A stretch of DNA of 64,000 nt from Yponomeuta sedellus (lineage: Eukaryota > Arthropoda > Insecta > Lepidoptera > Yponomeutidae): assembly GCA_934045075.1 (NCBI GenBank), contig OW203723.1:20010035-20074034 (forward strand). The letters run 5' to 3'. A program made the position numbers and the translations under genes. How positions within the stretch are numbered: position 1 is the stretch's first letter; the number at the start of each line of letters is the position of its first letter. This document shows, piece by piece, positions 50,503 through 59,465 of the stretch. Below the pieces are notes generated by a model, which ran no database searches, was not told the DNA's origin, and saw nothing but the letters and a program-made list of their open reading frames with translations.

Positions 50503-51045
50503 AACAGAAAAAATCAGCAAAGTGCGAGTCGAACTCGCGTATGAAGAGTTCGGTACCATTATTAATTTAGTTATTTATAGTTTTGAAGTGAATGTATAAC
50601 TAAATATCTTGTGAGTATTTCATGCATCTACCTCTTTCTGTCGTTAATGTTGAGCAAATAAGTCACGTTTGCTGTATGAAGTCCCATACTGCAAACGTGA
50701 CTTTTTGTTAAATTATTATATTTTTTTTAATTGATTATACAACTTAATATTCTGTGAATAGTTCAAGCGTCTAACTCTTGCCTTTATTATTATCGAGCAA
50801 AAAATGGCAAAAAAGTTACGTTTGTTGTATGAAGTCCCTCTAAAATATTATTTTTATTCCATTTTTAGTACCTAATTTTGTTGTTGTTATACCGGCAACA
50901 TAATTACATCATCTGTAAAAAGTTTAGCTGTCTAGCTATAACGGTTCATGAGATACAGACTGGTGACCGACTGGCATACGGGCAGTAGAGTCTTCGTAAC
51001 AGTGTCGCGTTTTTATCCTTTCCATACGGACTCCTAAAAAAACTA
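50503..51045 (+). repeat. 'Aagtgcgagtcgaactcgc' dispersed repeat
   Basis: Starts aaaaatcagcaaagtgcgag tcgaactcgcgtatgaagag ttcggta and ends tcatgagatacagactggtg accgactggcatacgggcag tagagtcttcg...cgcgtttttatcctttccat acgg. Related to the copy at 45513 by its start and overall plan, but a different subfamily. An inner hairpin lies at 50660-50703 (aagtcacgtttgc / gcaaacgtgactt). Confidence 0.8.
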
Positions 51046-51199
51046 ATGAACCATATTCCGTGTCGATTCACGTGTTAATTTTTGACATTTGACCGCCGAC
51101 TTGGTTGACTTGTCGAGCGGCTTTTGATAAAGAGGATCTAATGGAACTGTAATTTGTTAGCATTATATCTGAAACCAGACAAGCTTACGTATTTAAACT

Positions 51200-51265
51200 A
51201 CCATTTTTCTACGTACAATGGCCCAACTATGAGGCTAAGTGCGGAAACCACAGGACAAACTACTA
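51200..51265 (+). mobile_element. Core SINE tail type 1 fragment
   Basis: ctacgtacaatggcccaact atgaggctaagtgcggaaac cacaggacaaactactac. Only the 3' end is present. Confidence 0.82.
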
Positions 51266-51444
51266 CTACCATTTTTCTAATTGGACTGGAATAACCCGTT
51301 CCTGTAGTTGAAGGTACCTTACGAGAATGGACCTCTCCAGGTTGATGCCGAGGCCAACATCGGGGGGCACTTTTAAGTCGCGAAGCATCACTTAAGTTCC
51401 TCCATCGATTCCTCGTGTTTTAAACTTTCGCGACTTGTACACTT

Positions 51445-51657
51445 GTAGTCTGAAACCTCATCAGCCGAAGATGCGAACGTGAGCCAGCCATCAGTCTTCT
51501 CGTGACCACGATGGCTGTAACGTCGTCAAAACGTCGAGGTAAAATAGCAATAAATTACTCCACGATTAAGCCCCGAAAATATTCTAACTATCGATTCCTC
51601 GATTTTTAGGTTGACACCTAATAATCGAGGAATCGATAGTTAGAATATTTTCGGGGC
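51445..51657. mobile_element. MITE relative with foldback end
   Basis: gtctgaaacctcatcagccg aagatgcgaacg, gtgaccacgatggctgtaac gtcgtc, and the right arm cgattaagccccgaaaatat tctaac match 29079-29331. It is then followed by a second, inverted copy of the arm end: 51567-51610 and 51615-51657 form a ~40-bp-arm hairpin (agccccgaaaatattctaac / gttagaatattttcggggct). The left arm is missing. Confidence 0.85.
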
Positions 51658-51699
51658 TGTCAATAGATACGTCCGTGCCCAGTCTTATCCTTAGTCCGC

Positions 51700-51757
51700 T
51701 TGCTACGTACTATGCCCTAACTAAATGTGGAAATCTCAGGTCTAACTACAACTACTA
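51700..51757 (+). mobile_element. Core SINE tail type 1 fragment
   Basis: cttgctacgtactatgccct aactaaatgtggaaatctca ggtctaactacaactac. 3' end only, with a small deletion. Confidence 0.75.
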
Positions 51758-51759
51758 GG

Positions 51760-52056
51760 TTCTAGGTTCTATGTAAAAGTAGTAAGTCTCAGCTCTCACG
51801 GTGGTAGAGGCCGGGTGCCGTAAATTAGTGTCGATCTTGAGTAAAAGTGGTCCGGCATGCCCTCCGATAAGACAGTTGTACTTTCTATCGTTTGCTCTCC
51901 CTGTTCCAAGACGAAGTACAGGCAATTAATTTGTGGGGCAGTGGGAGATTGTAGTTTATGTCTAGTGTTAGTATTTCATCCGTGCCTTCACAACGTGTTT
52001 AGGTTCGATGTATTTCAATGTCGTAAAGAGCCTTCTTTGACGATTTTTAGCTTAAA
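51760..52056. other. Stretch with nothing recognised
   Basis: A 74-codon plus frame (51857-52081) with six cysteines overlaps the next SINE and has no supported homology or splice context. Confidence 0.35.
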
Positions 52057-52064
52057 CTCCAGAA

Positions 52065-52235
52065 TATCTATCTGTACGTAATACAGAGAATAGTGTAAAG
52101 AGGTTCGAAATTTCACTGATGCCGGTGAGTCGCCCATTAGCTCAGTTGGATAGAGCGCTGGCACGGATAGCCAGAGGTCGCGAGTTCGAATCCCGCCATG
52201 GGTGGAATTTTTAGCGTCTAAATAGGTTTTTAAAG
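52065..52235 (+). mobile_element. tRNA-Ile-like SINE without tail, with TSD
   Basis: tacgtaatacagagaatagt gtaaagaggttcgaaatttc, tRNA-like gene cgcccattagctcagttgga tagagc, ctggcacggatagccag, B box gagttcgaatcccgc, and agcgtctaaataggttttta. Duplication ctccagaa (52057-52064, 52236-52243). The best single-strand tRNA-like part in the window; it folds as a full cloverleaf. Confidence 0.9.
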
Positions 52236-52423
52236 CTCCAGAAGCTCGCGAAACTTACCTATACAAGTGGTTAGGAAAATGTATGAAAATCGTTTGTACA
52301 AAATATGTTTCATTTCCGAAGGGTAAATAGATCGCACGCGAAGAAAACCGCTTTTCGCTTATACTTTCGCGATTTCTGAGAAAAATATGCATTTATAATT
52401 TATTGGTGGACTTAAAAATTATT

Positions 52424-52520
52424 GAAATGAAATGAAAAAACTTTATTGTAAAACAGGGTTAAAATGAGGGTTACTGGCTCCCAAACTAGGTTTCTCTGTG
52501 CCATGGGTAGCCAGGCTACT
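52424..52520 (-). mobile_element. LINE 3' end with (TTTCA)n tail, second type
   Basis: Plus strand attgaaatgaaatgaaaaaa ctttattgtaaaac, then ggttaaaatgagggttactg gctccc. On the minus strand this ends in caataaag followed by the TTTCA tail. The body differs from LINE-T at 19359. Confidence 0.7.
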
Positions 52521-52529
52521 TCCAAATTA

Positions 52530-52800
52530 GTTTTACAAACTTCTTCAAGCTATATTAGTCCAATGCTGGACATAGCCCTCCCCTAATGAGCGCAAGGTTG
52601 TGCCATCATTGGGGGATAGTGCCCATAGTCCCCACTCTGGGCATGCGGATTGGGGATCGCAGTTTGGTGGCATTGTACTGCAGAGGGCGCCGCTGCCCAC
52701 CCTCCGGTAAGTATCCCTTAGTCGCCTTTTACGACACCTGCGGGAAGAATTTGGGTTGGTGCTATTCTGTAGACCGACACCACACAGCAGCAGTTTTACA
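52530..52800 (-). pseudogene. RTE-like LINE terminal fragment, longest copy
   Basis: The minus frame ends SPNDGTTLRSLGEGYVQHWT NIA, the usual end of RTE-like polymerases. On the plus strand it begins caatgctggacatagccctc ccc. Upstream coding sequence is degraded (gggcgccgctgcccaccctc cgg is shared with 16785). Confidence 0.75.
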
Positions 52801-52984
52801 ATAATGAGTATAATTAGAAACTTAACAAGAACGCTTCCACAGTCCAAACGAACAATTAGTTTTGTCGGGTCTTACTGTAACTAGCGAATCTGTACATGTC
52901 CTTTTATTAATAAAATAAATAGAACAAATATACAATAGATAAACATAAAAAATATATAATAAAGAAAGACTCGATGGTTGTCAT

Positions 52985-53080
52985 ACAAGTTTCGTAAGAA
53001 AAACCTGAATATTTGAGGTGATCACTCTCTCTGATAGAAGGCTCGAGCCTTGCAGTTAAATGTATTTAGGCTGCTTTTGA
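52985..53080 (+). mobile_element. Core SINE tail type 2 remnant
   Basis: gtaagaaaaacctgaatatt tgaggtgatcactctctctg atagaaggctcgagccttgc agttaaatgtatttaggctg ctttt. Internally deleted. Confidence 0.65.
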
Positions 53081-53339
53081 TATGCAACTATGCACGTTAC
53101 ATTATTTATTTTTTACGGTTTTCCATCATACGTCATACGTCGGATTGAAAGGAGATTAATGTTACCATTGGATCATAATAAACCATATTCGGCCATTAGC
53201 TTTCGAGTAACTATGTTGCAACGATCAATCATCGAGAAGCATGGTGTTGCGTATTAAACACTTACTAATTTCATGTTTAATGCACTGTATACCTCATTAA
53301 TTATGATTTATACGTAATCCTTCACCGTTAGCGTTAACG

Positions 53340-53605
53340 CTAACAATGAAGGAAAACATCGTGAGGAAACCCGCGGCTTGGTTGGCTCCGCACGTATTGA
53401 CTAGTCTTTCTTGTGGGCTAGGCCGACTAAGCTGTCAGGATGGCATAGGTGCTGGGCAAGCCTACACCATCTATAAAACCATGTCCCAGGCACTACAGCG
53501 TCGGAGTGGTCCCTTCACCCATTTAGTGTGATTGAAGATACCACTGGAAGCTGTATAAATCATCTCATTAAGTAGATGCAAAAATGGCCAATTATTATTA
53601 TTATA
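53340..53605 (+). mobile_element. Core SINE, tail type 3, 5'-truncated
   Basis: acaatgaaggaaaacatcgt gaggaaaccc core, gcggcttggttggctccgca cgtattgactagtctttctt, gtcaggatggcataggtgct, gtgtgattgaagataccact and the end taaatcatctcattaagtag atgc. It matches 16226 from the core onward. A short repeat of gttagcgttaacgctaac lies just upstream. Confidence 0.92.
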
Positions 53606-53655
53606 CGTAATCCTACTATAGATTGTTTCTTAGTTTCGGCAACTTTACAACAATT

Positions 53656-53832
53656 ACACTATTTTTATTTTTAATGCACTAACCCGTGCTAAGGAACAAA
53701 TTTAAAAACCTATTTAGAGGCTAAAAATTTCACCCATGCCGGGATTCGAACCCGCAACCTCTGGCTATCCGTACCAGCGCTCTACCAATTGAGCCAATGG
53801 GCGACTCACGGCATCTGTATCAGCATCCGGCA
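53656..53832 (-). mobile_element. tRNA-Ile-like SINE, uninverted, 5'-truncated
   Basis: Antisense tail at left, antisense aggctaaaaatttcaccc, and the whole antisense tRNA-like gene to attgagccaatgggcgactc. Tail and tRNA gene are in the same orientation, as at 23137. It ends in a small cggcat repeat. Confidence 0.9.
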
Positions 53833-53849
53833 TCACGGCATTCTGTACA

Positions 53850-54240
53850 AATTCCAGCAACACAATTTTTTTCTCCAACTCTTTCACTGTCCGAGCTGCG
53901 CAACTTTGGAACAAGCTTCCTAACTACATTCAAGAGAGTCCATCCGTATTAAAAGTATATATCCGAGGTTAAAAGAGCACTACCTTTCTAACATCACATA
54001 GTTAATAGGTTTTTGTATGTATAAGTATATATTTATATGTAAGTGTATTATCGTATTACCACTTATTTATATAGTTATAAATATTTCTCCCTTCCTCCCG
54101 CTACCTTAATTAAAACAACCTATGCTAAGGTTGGATGGAAGATATCTCTGTTAGAGATAAGTTTGCCTTTGAAACAAATTTTATGTAATGTTATTTCGTT
54201 TTTACTGTTTGCAATAAAGAATATATTTAAACTGATGAGG
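53850..54240 (+). pseudogene. Jockey/CR1-type LINE C-terminus and 3' UTR
   Basis: A plus frame at about 53877-53970 reads NSFTVRAAQLWNKLPNYIQE then SPSVLKVYIRG and stops. This is the same SFTVR---LWN-LP end as at 30405. The 3' UTR has ggttggatggaagatatctc tgttagagataagtttgcct ttg and ends tgcaataaagaatatattt. The copy at 55965-56640 is the same family. Confidence 0.85.
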
Positions 54241-54604
54241 CAGTCATGTTCTCAATTCTATCGTGTGGTCACACAGCCTCTTTCTTATTGTTTCTTCACC
54301 CGGCATTTGCACGATGACACTGCGACACACGCGTCAATCAATGGGCCTATTCAGAAAGAATCATCAGCCCAAAGCTTTCCCGAATGAAAGCAATATATCA
54401 TTAGGTACTTCCGGTTTGGCTGCACATCAATCATAGCATTAACACGAATTGTGTTAGCCATCAGCTTTGAAGTCAAATTGTAACTAATTTATTACCTTCA
54501 TTATTAGTGGCTCGTACACTTGTGGCTTGCTCGTAACAATAATAGGTGCAGTTCAATAAACAATGCATAGAAAGGGCTCATATATATTTTACAATTTTAC
54601 TCTT

Positions 54605-54832
54605 GCGAGTAGTGGTACCAGAGCGAAATAACGCGGGTTTCTTTATCGGGGAGCCGTGGGTTCGAATTTCGGCTTGTATCAATAACTTTGCTTTCTAAGT
54701 TCTGTACCTTTGTAAAATTTTAGAAGCAATCAATACCACTCGCTAATTGTGAAGGAAAACATCGTAAGCAAACCCTGAGTGCCCAAGGTGTTCGAAAATC
54801 TGAGCGCTTAAAAGTGCCAAAAATGTTATAAT
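54605..54832 (+). mobile_element. Core SINE, tail type 2, 3'-truncated
   Basis: gagtagtggtaccagagcga head, B box gtgggttcgaatttcgg, linker ctaagttctgtacctttgta, core gctaattgtgaaggaaaaca tcgtaagcaaacc, gcgcttaaaagtgcc; it ends there. Confidence 0.85.
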
Positions 54833-54978
54833 TACGTTTATTGCACATGAGTAAAAAAATACAAAGGCGTGGCGAACTTAATGCTATTAGCATTTCCTAC
54901 CAGTCAACCACAGGTGAATATTATTCTAACTCAAGTTTGTGACAGCGATTAACAAGAAATCCGCCAAGCACGCAGGGT

Positions 54979-55401
54979 TAGTTAGTTAGACTTGAGATTT
55001 TCACACTTAGCCTCATAGTTGGGCACTGTACGTAGCAAGCGCTGACGTATGTTAACACTTCGGGCACTAAGGTTTCCTCACGATGGTTTCCTTCACAGTA
55101 AGCAGGTGGTATTGCTACTATAACTTCACAAAGTCGTCTGCCTACCATGCAAGAGGTTCCGGGTTCCATTCCCGGCTGGGGCCAAAAAAAAGCCCAGGTC
55201 TTGGATGTTTACATGTTTGTGATGTCGTTGTTTCTGGTTCCCAAGACACAGGGTATCCTAGTGTAGGGCCAGAAGCAATGTATGTGCTTGGATGTAAATG
55301 TTATGTTATATTAAATGTACATAACTTAGAAAACGTCTTTGGTGCATGCCGGGATTCGAACCTGCGACCTCCTGATTGAGAAGCTGGGGTTCTACCGCTG
55401 T
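54979..55401 (-). mobile_element. Core SINE, tail type 1, with 13-bp TSD, interrupted
   Basis: Tail ttagttagttagacttgaga at left, core reverse at about 55071-55100, then an inserted SINE-G, then linker and head (B box gggattcgaacctgcgacc at about 55352). Exact duplication aagcacgcagggt (54966-54978, 55402-55414). The flanks prove that the whole nested block entered as one core SINE. Confidence 0.95.
55133..55312 (+). mobile_element. SINE-G nested inside core SINE
   Basis: Starts within its own head (gtctgcctaccatgcaagag), B box ccgggttccattcccgg, then ggggccaaaaaaaagcccag gtcttggatg, gtttctggttcccaagacac and gtaaatgttatgttatatt. It splits the linker of the host (cttcacaaa / tgtacataacttag). 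5'-truncated. Confidence 0.93.
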
Positions 55402-55414
55402 AAGCACGCAGGGT

Positions 55415-55850
55415 GTAACGTATTTAATTTGGAACGAAAGGAATACGCAATTGCGGTCCTTTTAAGGTTCCGGCGAGGTCAGAAAGCGGTCAGTTATCAA
55501 AACAACTAGACTACAGTCCCGAATGAACAATTTTGAGTCTGCATACGTGTAAACAAGAATTTAATTTGATCGACACGATTTTAACGAGCTATCAATCCCA
55601 ATAAGCCTACCCGAAGAGCTGTGTGGAACTAGTGGTGGATAACGTCAAAGCTAAATCCATTTCGCAAAGGCAAACAATCAATTTTGGCCTGATGACCGGA
55701 CCACCTTATTCGATCGAGTATTAAATTAATCGATTTAATGACGAAACTGGGGCATCAGTTGTAGTGTTCTTGGTACACGTTTTAAAAACTCGTCCAAGGA
55801 TCTGTGTACTGAGTGTTCGATGCAATAAAATCGTGCAAGAACTCTCCATT
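55415..55850. other. Stretch with nothing recognised
   Basis: No supported gene or shared repeat. Confidence 0.4.
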
Positions 55851-55856
55851 TTCTTA

Positions 55857-55948
55857 TATTATTTTTAATGCACTAAACCGTGCTGAGGACAATTTTCACC
55901 TGAGGGTAACCGTGCCTGTGGTCGTGGGTTCGAGTCCCGGCATGGGTG
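55857..55948 (+). mobile_element. tRNA-Ile-like SINE, short inverted copy
   Basis: Antisense tail attatttttaatgcactaaa ccgtgctgaggacaatttt is joined to a diverged sense piece ending tcgtgggttcgagtcccggc atgggtgg. Tail and B box are again in opposite orientation. No clear target duplication. Confidence 0.8.
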
Positions 55949-56140
55949 GTAGTTTATATATATATTCTTTATTGCAAACAGTAAAATCGAAAGATCATTA
56001 CATAAAATTTGTTTCAAAGGCGAACTTATCTCTAACAGAGATCTCTTCCAGCCAACCTTAGCATTAGGTGTTTAAATTAAGATAGCGGAAGGAAGGGAGA
56101 AATATTTACAACAATATAAATAAGTAATAATACGATAATA

Positions 56141-56244
56141 TAATATTGGCCTTTTTTGCATCTACTTAATGAGATGATTTATACAGCGTCCAGTGATATC
56201 TTCACTCACACTAGATGGGTGAACGGACCACTCCGACGCTGTAG
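56141..56244 (-). mobile_element. Core SINE tail type 3 fragment nested in LINE
   Basis: ttttgcatctacttaatgag atgatttatacagcgtccag tgatatcttcactcacacta gatgggtgaacggaccactc cgacgctgtag. Exact 13-bp duplication taatacgataata (56128-56140, 56245-56257). Strongly 5'-truncated. Confidence 0.93.
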
Positions 56245-56296
56245 TAATACGATAATACACTTACATATAAATAGATACTTCAACATACATAAACCT

Positions 56297-56489
56297 TTTT
56301 TTTTGATGCACTAACTCGCGCTAAGGACAATTTAAAAACCTATTTAGAGGCTGTATTACATACAGGCAGGCGTACAGTAATATTGCCGCCCATTGGCTCA
56401 GTTGGAAAGAGCGCTGGCACGGATAGCCAGAGGTCGAGGGTTCGAATCCTGGCATGGGTGGAATTTTCAGCCTCTAAATAGGTTTTTAA
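56297..56489 (+). mobile_element. tRNA-Ile-like SINE nested in LINE, inverted, with TSD
   Basis: Antisense tail (gatgcactaactcgcgctaa ggacaa), antisense ttaaaaacctatttagaggc, then sense gtattacatacaggcaggcg, sense tRNA-like gene cgcccattggctcagttgga aagagc with ctggcacggatagccag and B box gggttcgaatcctgg, and agcctctaaataggttttta. Duplication atacataaacct (56285-56296, 56490-56501). Confidence 0.94.
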
Positions 56490-56814
56490 ATACATAAACC
56501 TATGAACTATGTGATATTAGAAAGGTAGTGCTCTTTTAACCTCTTCTCAGTTAGGAAGCTTGTTCCAAAGTTGCGCAGCTCGGACAGTGAAAGAGTTAGA
56601 GAAAAATATTGTGTTGCTGGAAGGATAGTCAAGAGCGCCTTGACCTGGACGACAGTGAAAGAAAATTGAAACGAGAGCGGAGATACTCAGGACAAGATGG
56701 GTCATTTTTTAGTCTTTAGAAAACCAATTTTTTTTAAATTCTCCTTATTCTTACTGTCTTTCACAGGTTTTTGGAGAGTTCTTGACGTTTATTGAGAACA
56801 ATTTTAAGCCAAGT

Positions 56815-57118
56815 TAATTATGATATATCAGTGACTTTGTTTTCTAAGCTATGCACATTCGTCAAATATTGTAGCAATACCACTCGCTAACTGTGAAGAA
56901 AAACGGCGGGAGGAAACCTGAGTGTCTGGGTTTTCAAAACCTCAGCTCTTAAAAATTCCGAGCACGAGCATACTCTCTCTTTCTGAGAGAGTATGAGCTT
57001 AGTTCCAACGTACAAAGCCCGTCTGTACAAAGTCATTGCTACATGCTCCCACTGGGAATCAAACCTGGATCTCTCGTTTCCGAGTTCATTATTCTACCCA
57101 CTGGGCGACCACCACTTG
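56815..57118 (+). mobile_element. Core SINE with inverted second half
   Basis: Sense part 56815-56985: linker gtgactttgttttctaagct, core actcgctaactgtgaagaaa, gcatactctctctttctgag. It then turns at gagagagtatgagcttagtt and continues antisense: linker gtacaaagtcattgctacat gc and head with B box gggaatcaaacctgg and a final gcgaccaccacttgc. The middle of the antisense part is missing. Confidence 0.8.
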
Positions 57119-57134
57119 CACGTTTATTTATTTA

Positions 57135-57601
57135 CTAGCTGGTGCCCGCGACTTCGTCTGCGTAGGATTAGTATTTCGAGTTGCTTAAGCGTAAGGCCCG
57201 CCACTGTCTTACAATCCTCCACCAACCCGGACTTGGCCCCCGTGGTGGAGTAAGGTCTAACCTTCCTGCGTTGCAGGAAGAGACCCGCGCCCCAACAGTG
57301 GGGACATATAAAGGGTTAATATCGATATTAGCTTGGTGTACAAAACGATTTTGCAGCCCACGCCAGAATGGCTCGCAGATGTTAGATTTTTTCCTACTAT
57401 ACACTTATCGCCATATTTTAGACAATTCAAACAATATCGACATAAATTGTAGCCTTTGTGTTGTTACAATAATATAGCTGATGTATAAGCTATATTATTG
57501 TAACGTTTCATTAAAATCCATTCAGTACTTTTTATCTGAAAGAGTAACAAACGTTCATCCATCCATACTTACAAAATTTCGCGTTTTTAATATTAGTAGG
57601 A
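57135..57601 (-). mobile_element. Helitron-like element with nested 5S-derived SINE
   Basis: On the minus strand it starts TCCTACTAATATTAAAAACG after an A, has a subterminal gttactctttcagataaaaa gtactgaatgg block, a perfect 17-bp-arm hairpin (57463-57504) and ends acgcagacgaagtcgcgggc accagCTAG before a T. About 137 bp inside it is a 5S-derived SINE. Non-autonomous. Confidence 0.88.
57189..57325 (+). mobile_element. 5S-derived SINE fragment nested in Helitron
   Basis: gtaaggcccgccactgtctt acaatcctccaccaacccgg acttggccccc, gttgcaggaagagacccgcg, and the tail cagtggggacatataaaggg ttaat. 5'-truncated. No target duplication found. Confidence 0.92.
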
Positions 57602-57748
57602 TTTGCAAATTTCTTAATTATATTACAGTCAAACCATTGCGTAATTAATTGCACGCTCTAAGCTAATACAAATAACTGATTAGTATCTATACATATTTAC
57701 AGTAAAAACATAGAAATAGTTCGAAACAAAATAATACTATTAATATAC

Positions 57749-57867
57749 AATTATGTCTCCACCAATCCGGGCTTGGCCTCCGTTGTGTAGTATTGCCTTT
57801 ACGTTCCTCAGGGAAGAGACCTGTGCACCTCGGTGGGTACATAATGGGTTGATTATGATGATGCCCC
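57749..57867 (+). mobile_element. 5S-derived SINE subtype b, 3' fragment
   Basis: tatgtctccaccaatccggg cttggcctccgttgtgtagt, ttcctcagggaagagacctg, cctcggtgggtacataatgg gttgattatgatgatg. The (ATG)n-like end is typical of RTE-dependent tails. Confidence 0.88.
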
Positions 57868-58227
57868 AAACTGGCCAATTTTTTTTAATTTTTTTTTTTA
57901 TTGTGAAGAAACAGATACAAGTACAGGTAAAATTTAAAAACAAACAGATTAATCAATACAATATCTTATATGAAATCAATACAACATTTTAAACAAATAT
58001 AACAAACCCATGCACATGACAAATGATCTAGGACGTAATGTACTCTTGATATTACTGTAGCTCCAGCTAAGTGAAACACAATGACGTTGGCATTTAACTG
58101 TTCCATTGACCAGATGAATTATGTCACTGAAGGCCGTCCGTGGGCGCGCGGATTCGATTGTTGTATCGATTCTCAGCTCGATCTTGCATCGATTCTATCT
58201 GGAGTAAATCAGCGTACAGTCTAATCG

Positions 58228-58322
58228 TTATCAACCCTTGTATGTCCCCACTGCTGGGGCACGGGTCTCTTCCTGCATCGCAGGAAGGTTAGGCCATACT
58301 CCACCACGGGAGCCAAGTCCCG
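58228..58322 (-). mobile_element. 5S-derived SINE, 3' fragment
   Basis: gttatcaacccttgtatgtc cccactgctggggcacgggt ctcttcctgcatcgcaggaa ggttaggccatactccacca cgggagccaagtccc. It stops at the ccaagtcc breakpoint shared with other truncated copies. Confidence 0.95.
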
Positions 58323-58329
58323 AATAGGA

Positions 58330-59455
58330 TAGACACAAAAAAGTTCATAAAAATCGATGATGCCTTTTCGAAGGAGTTCGATAACAATTACATAGTTATA
58401 TATTAAACTGGTCTAATCGCGGTTATTTATTAAGTACAACGTAATTACCTTATTTCCTGACGTATGAGGATCGCGAATCATTAATCAGAAATACAATAAC
58501 AAACCCTGTGACAAGAGATTTTTATATCTTAGATTGAATGAACGAACGAACGAATGAATGACCACATATTGCCAAGAACAAAGAATATCACTTACAAACT
58601 AAATTAAGATACTAAATTATTTTTATCAGGTAGGTTTAAATAGGTGTTAAAAATACTTTTTATCAGATTATATTTAAAGCAAGTACTAGTTAAAAATACT
58701 TTTATTGTATTTGTGTTAAAAATACTTTTATCAGATTATATTTAAAGCAAGTACTAGAGTAAGTAAGAGTTTGGCAAAAGCGTTGACAGTGTTTACTTCG
58801 ACAGTTGATTGACACGTATAATTCATTATTCGACCTGTATAATATCTGTGTGACCAAATCACCCCGGTCTTCTGCTACGTTGGTGTGTGAAGAAGGTCTA
58901 ACTAACAAACAGACTTTCGCATGCATTGGTAAGGCTTTTCATGTATACAAAACACAGCGTCTGACAAACAATATTGCCGTTTTTACGATGATTGACGGCA
59001 GCTAATTAGTTAGGACTCAAATTTCCATAAATAAATTTTGCGCGAGCAAAAAAAGGTTAGTAAAACACGATAGCTGATACTTATAGAACAGAAATACTCA
59101 TAGAACGATACTTGTGTAACTTCCGGACATTTTCATTTCCGGTAAAAGAAAGATGAAAAAAAAAAAACCGAACATCAAATTGGAATATGTTTTAATTATG
59201 AAGTACGTAAATTGAGTCCCACAAGATTAAGCACCAGTTGTAATGTTAAAAAAGATCGGCAAATCGATAGTATCTTCCCATTGATGTGAAATAGTGATTT
59301 GCATACAATACTTATGTAACTTAAGCTTTGTATCTGCAAGTGGGATTTATTACATTTGTGACTAAACATGGCTGCAATTTAACTGAATAATTCTTCCGAT
59401 GTCCTTGAAACGCCTTCTCCGAAGTGTGAGTACAATTTAAATTTAAAAAGTATTT
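58330..59455. other. AT-rich stretch; one Helitron start and a local duplication
   Basis: gtgacaagagatttttatat cttaga near 58511-58535 looks like a Helitron 5' end on the minus strand. A ~57-bp local duplication follows (ttaaaaatacttttatcaga ttatatttaaagcaagtact ag near 58648-58694 and 58715-58756). No gene recognised. Confidence 0.5.
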
Positions 59456-59465
59456 TCTGACCTAA

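Larger units (their letters stand above)
55965..56640 (-). pseudogene. Jockey/CR1-type LINE end with two nested SINEs
   Basis: Minus-strand copy of the LINE at 53850: 3' UTR at left (attctttattgcaaacagta, caaaggcgaacttatctcta acagagatctcttccagcc), coding end at right (ttgttccaaagttgcgcagc tcggacagtgaaagag). Two SINEs split it: 56141-56244 and 56297-56489, each with its own target duplication. The ttgtgttgctggaagg part upstream is more polymerase remnant. Confidence 0.9.

Noticed and set aside
52065..52235. Functional tRNA gene
   Set aside because: The anticodon loop is abnormal, the same sequence occurs in a dozen mobile copies, and this copy has a target-site duplication. It is a SINE head.
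54043..54387. 114-codon plus-strand frame
   Set aside because: It begins in the 3' UTR of a LINE after the real LINE stop codon and continues into unique AT-rich DNA; no motif recognised.
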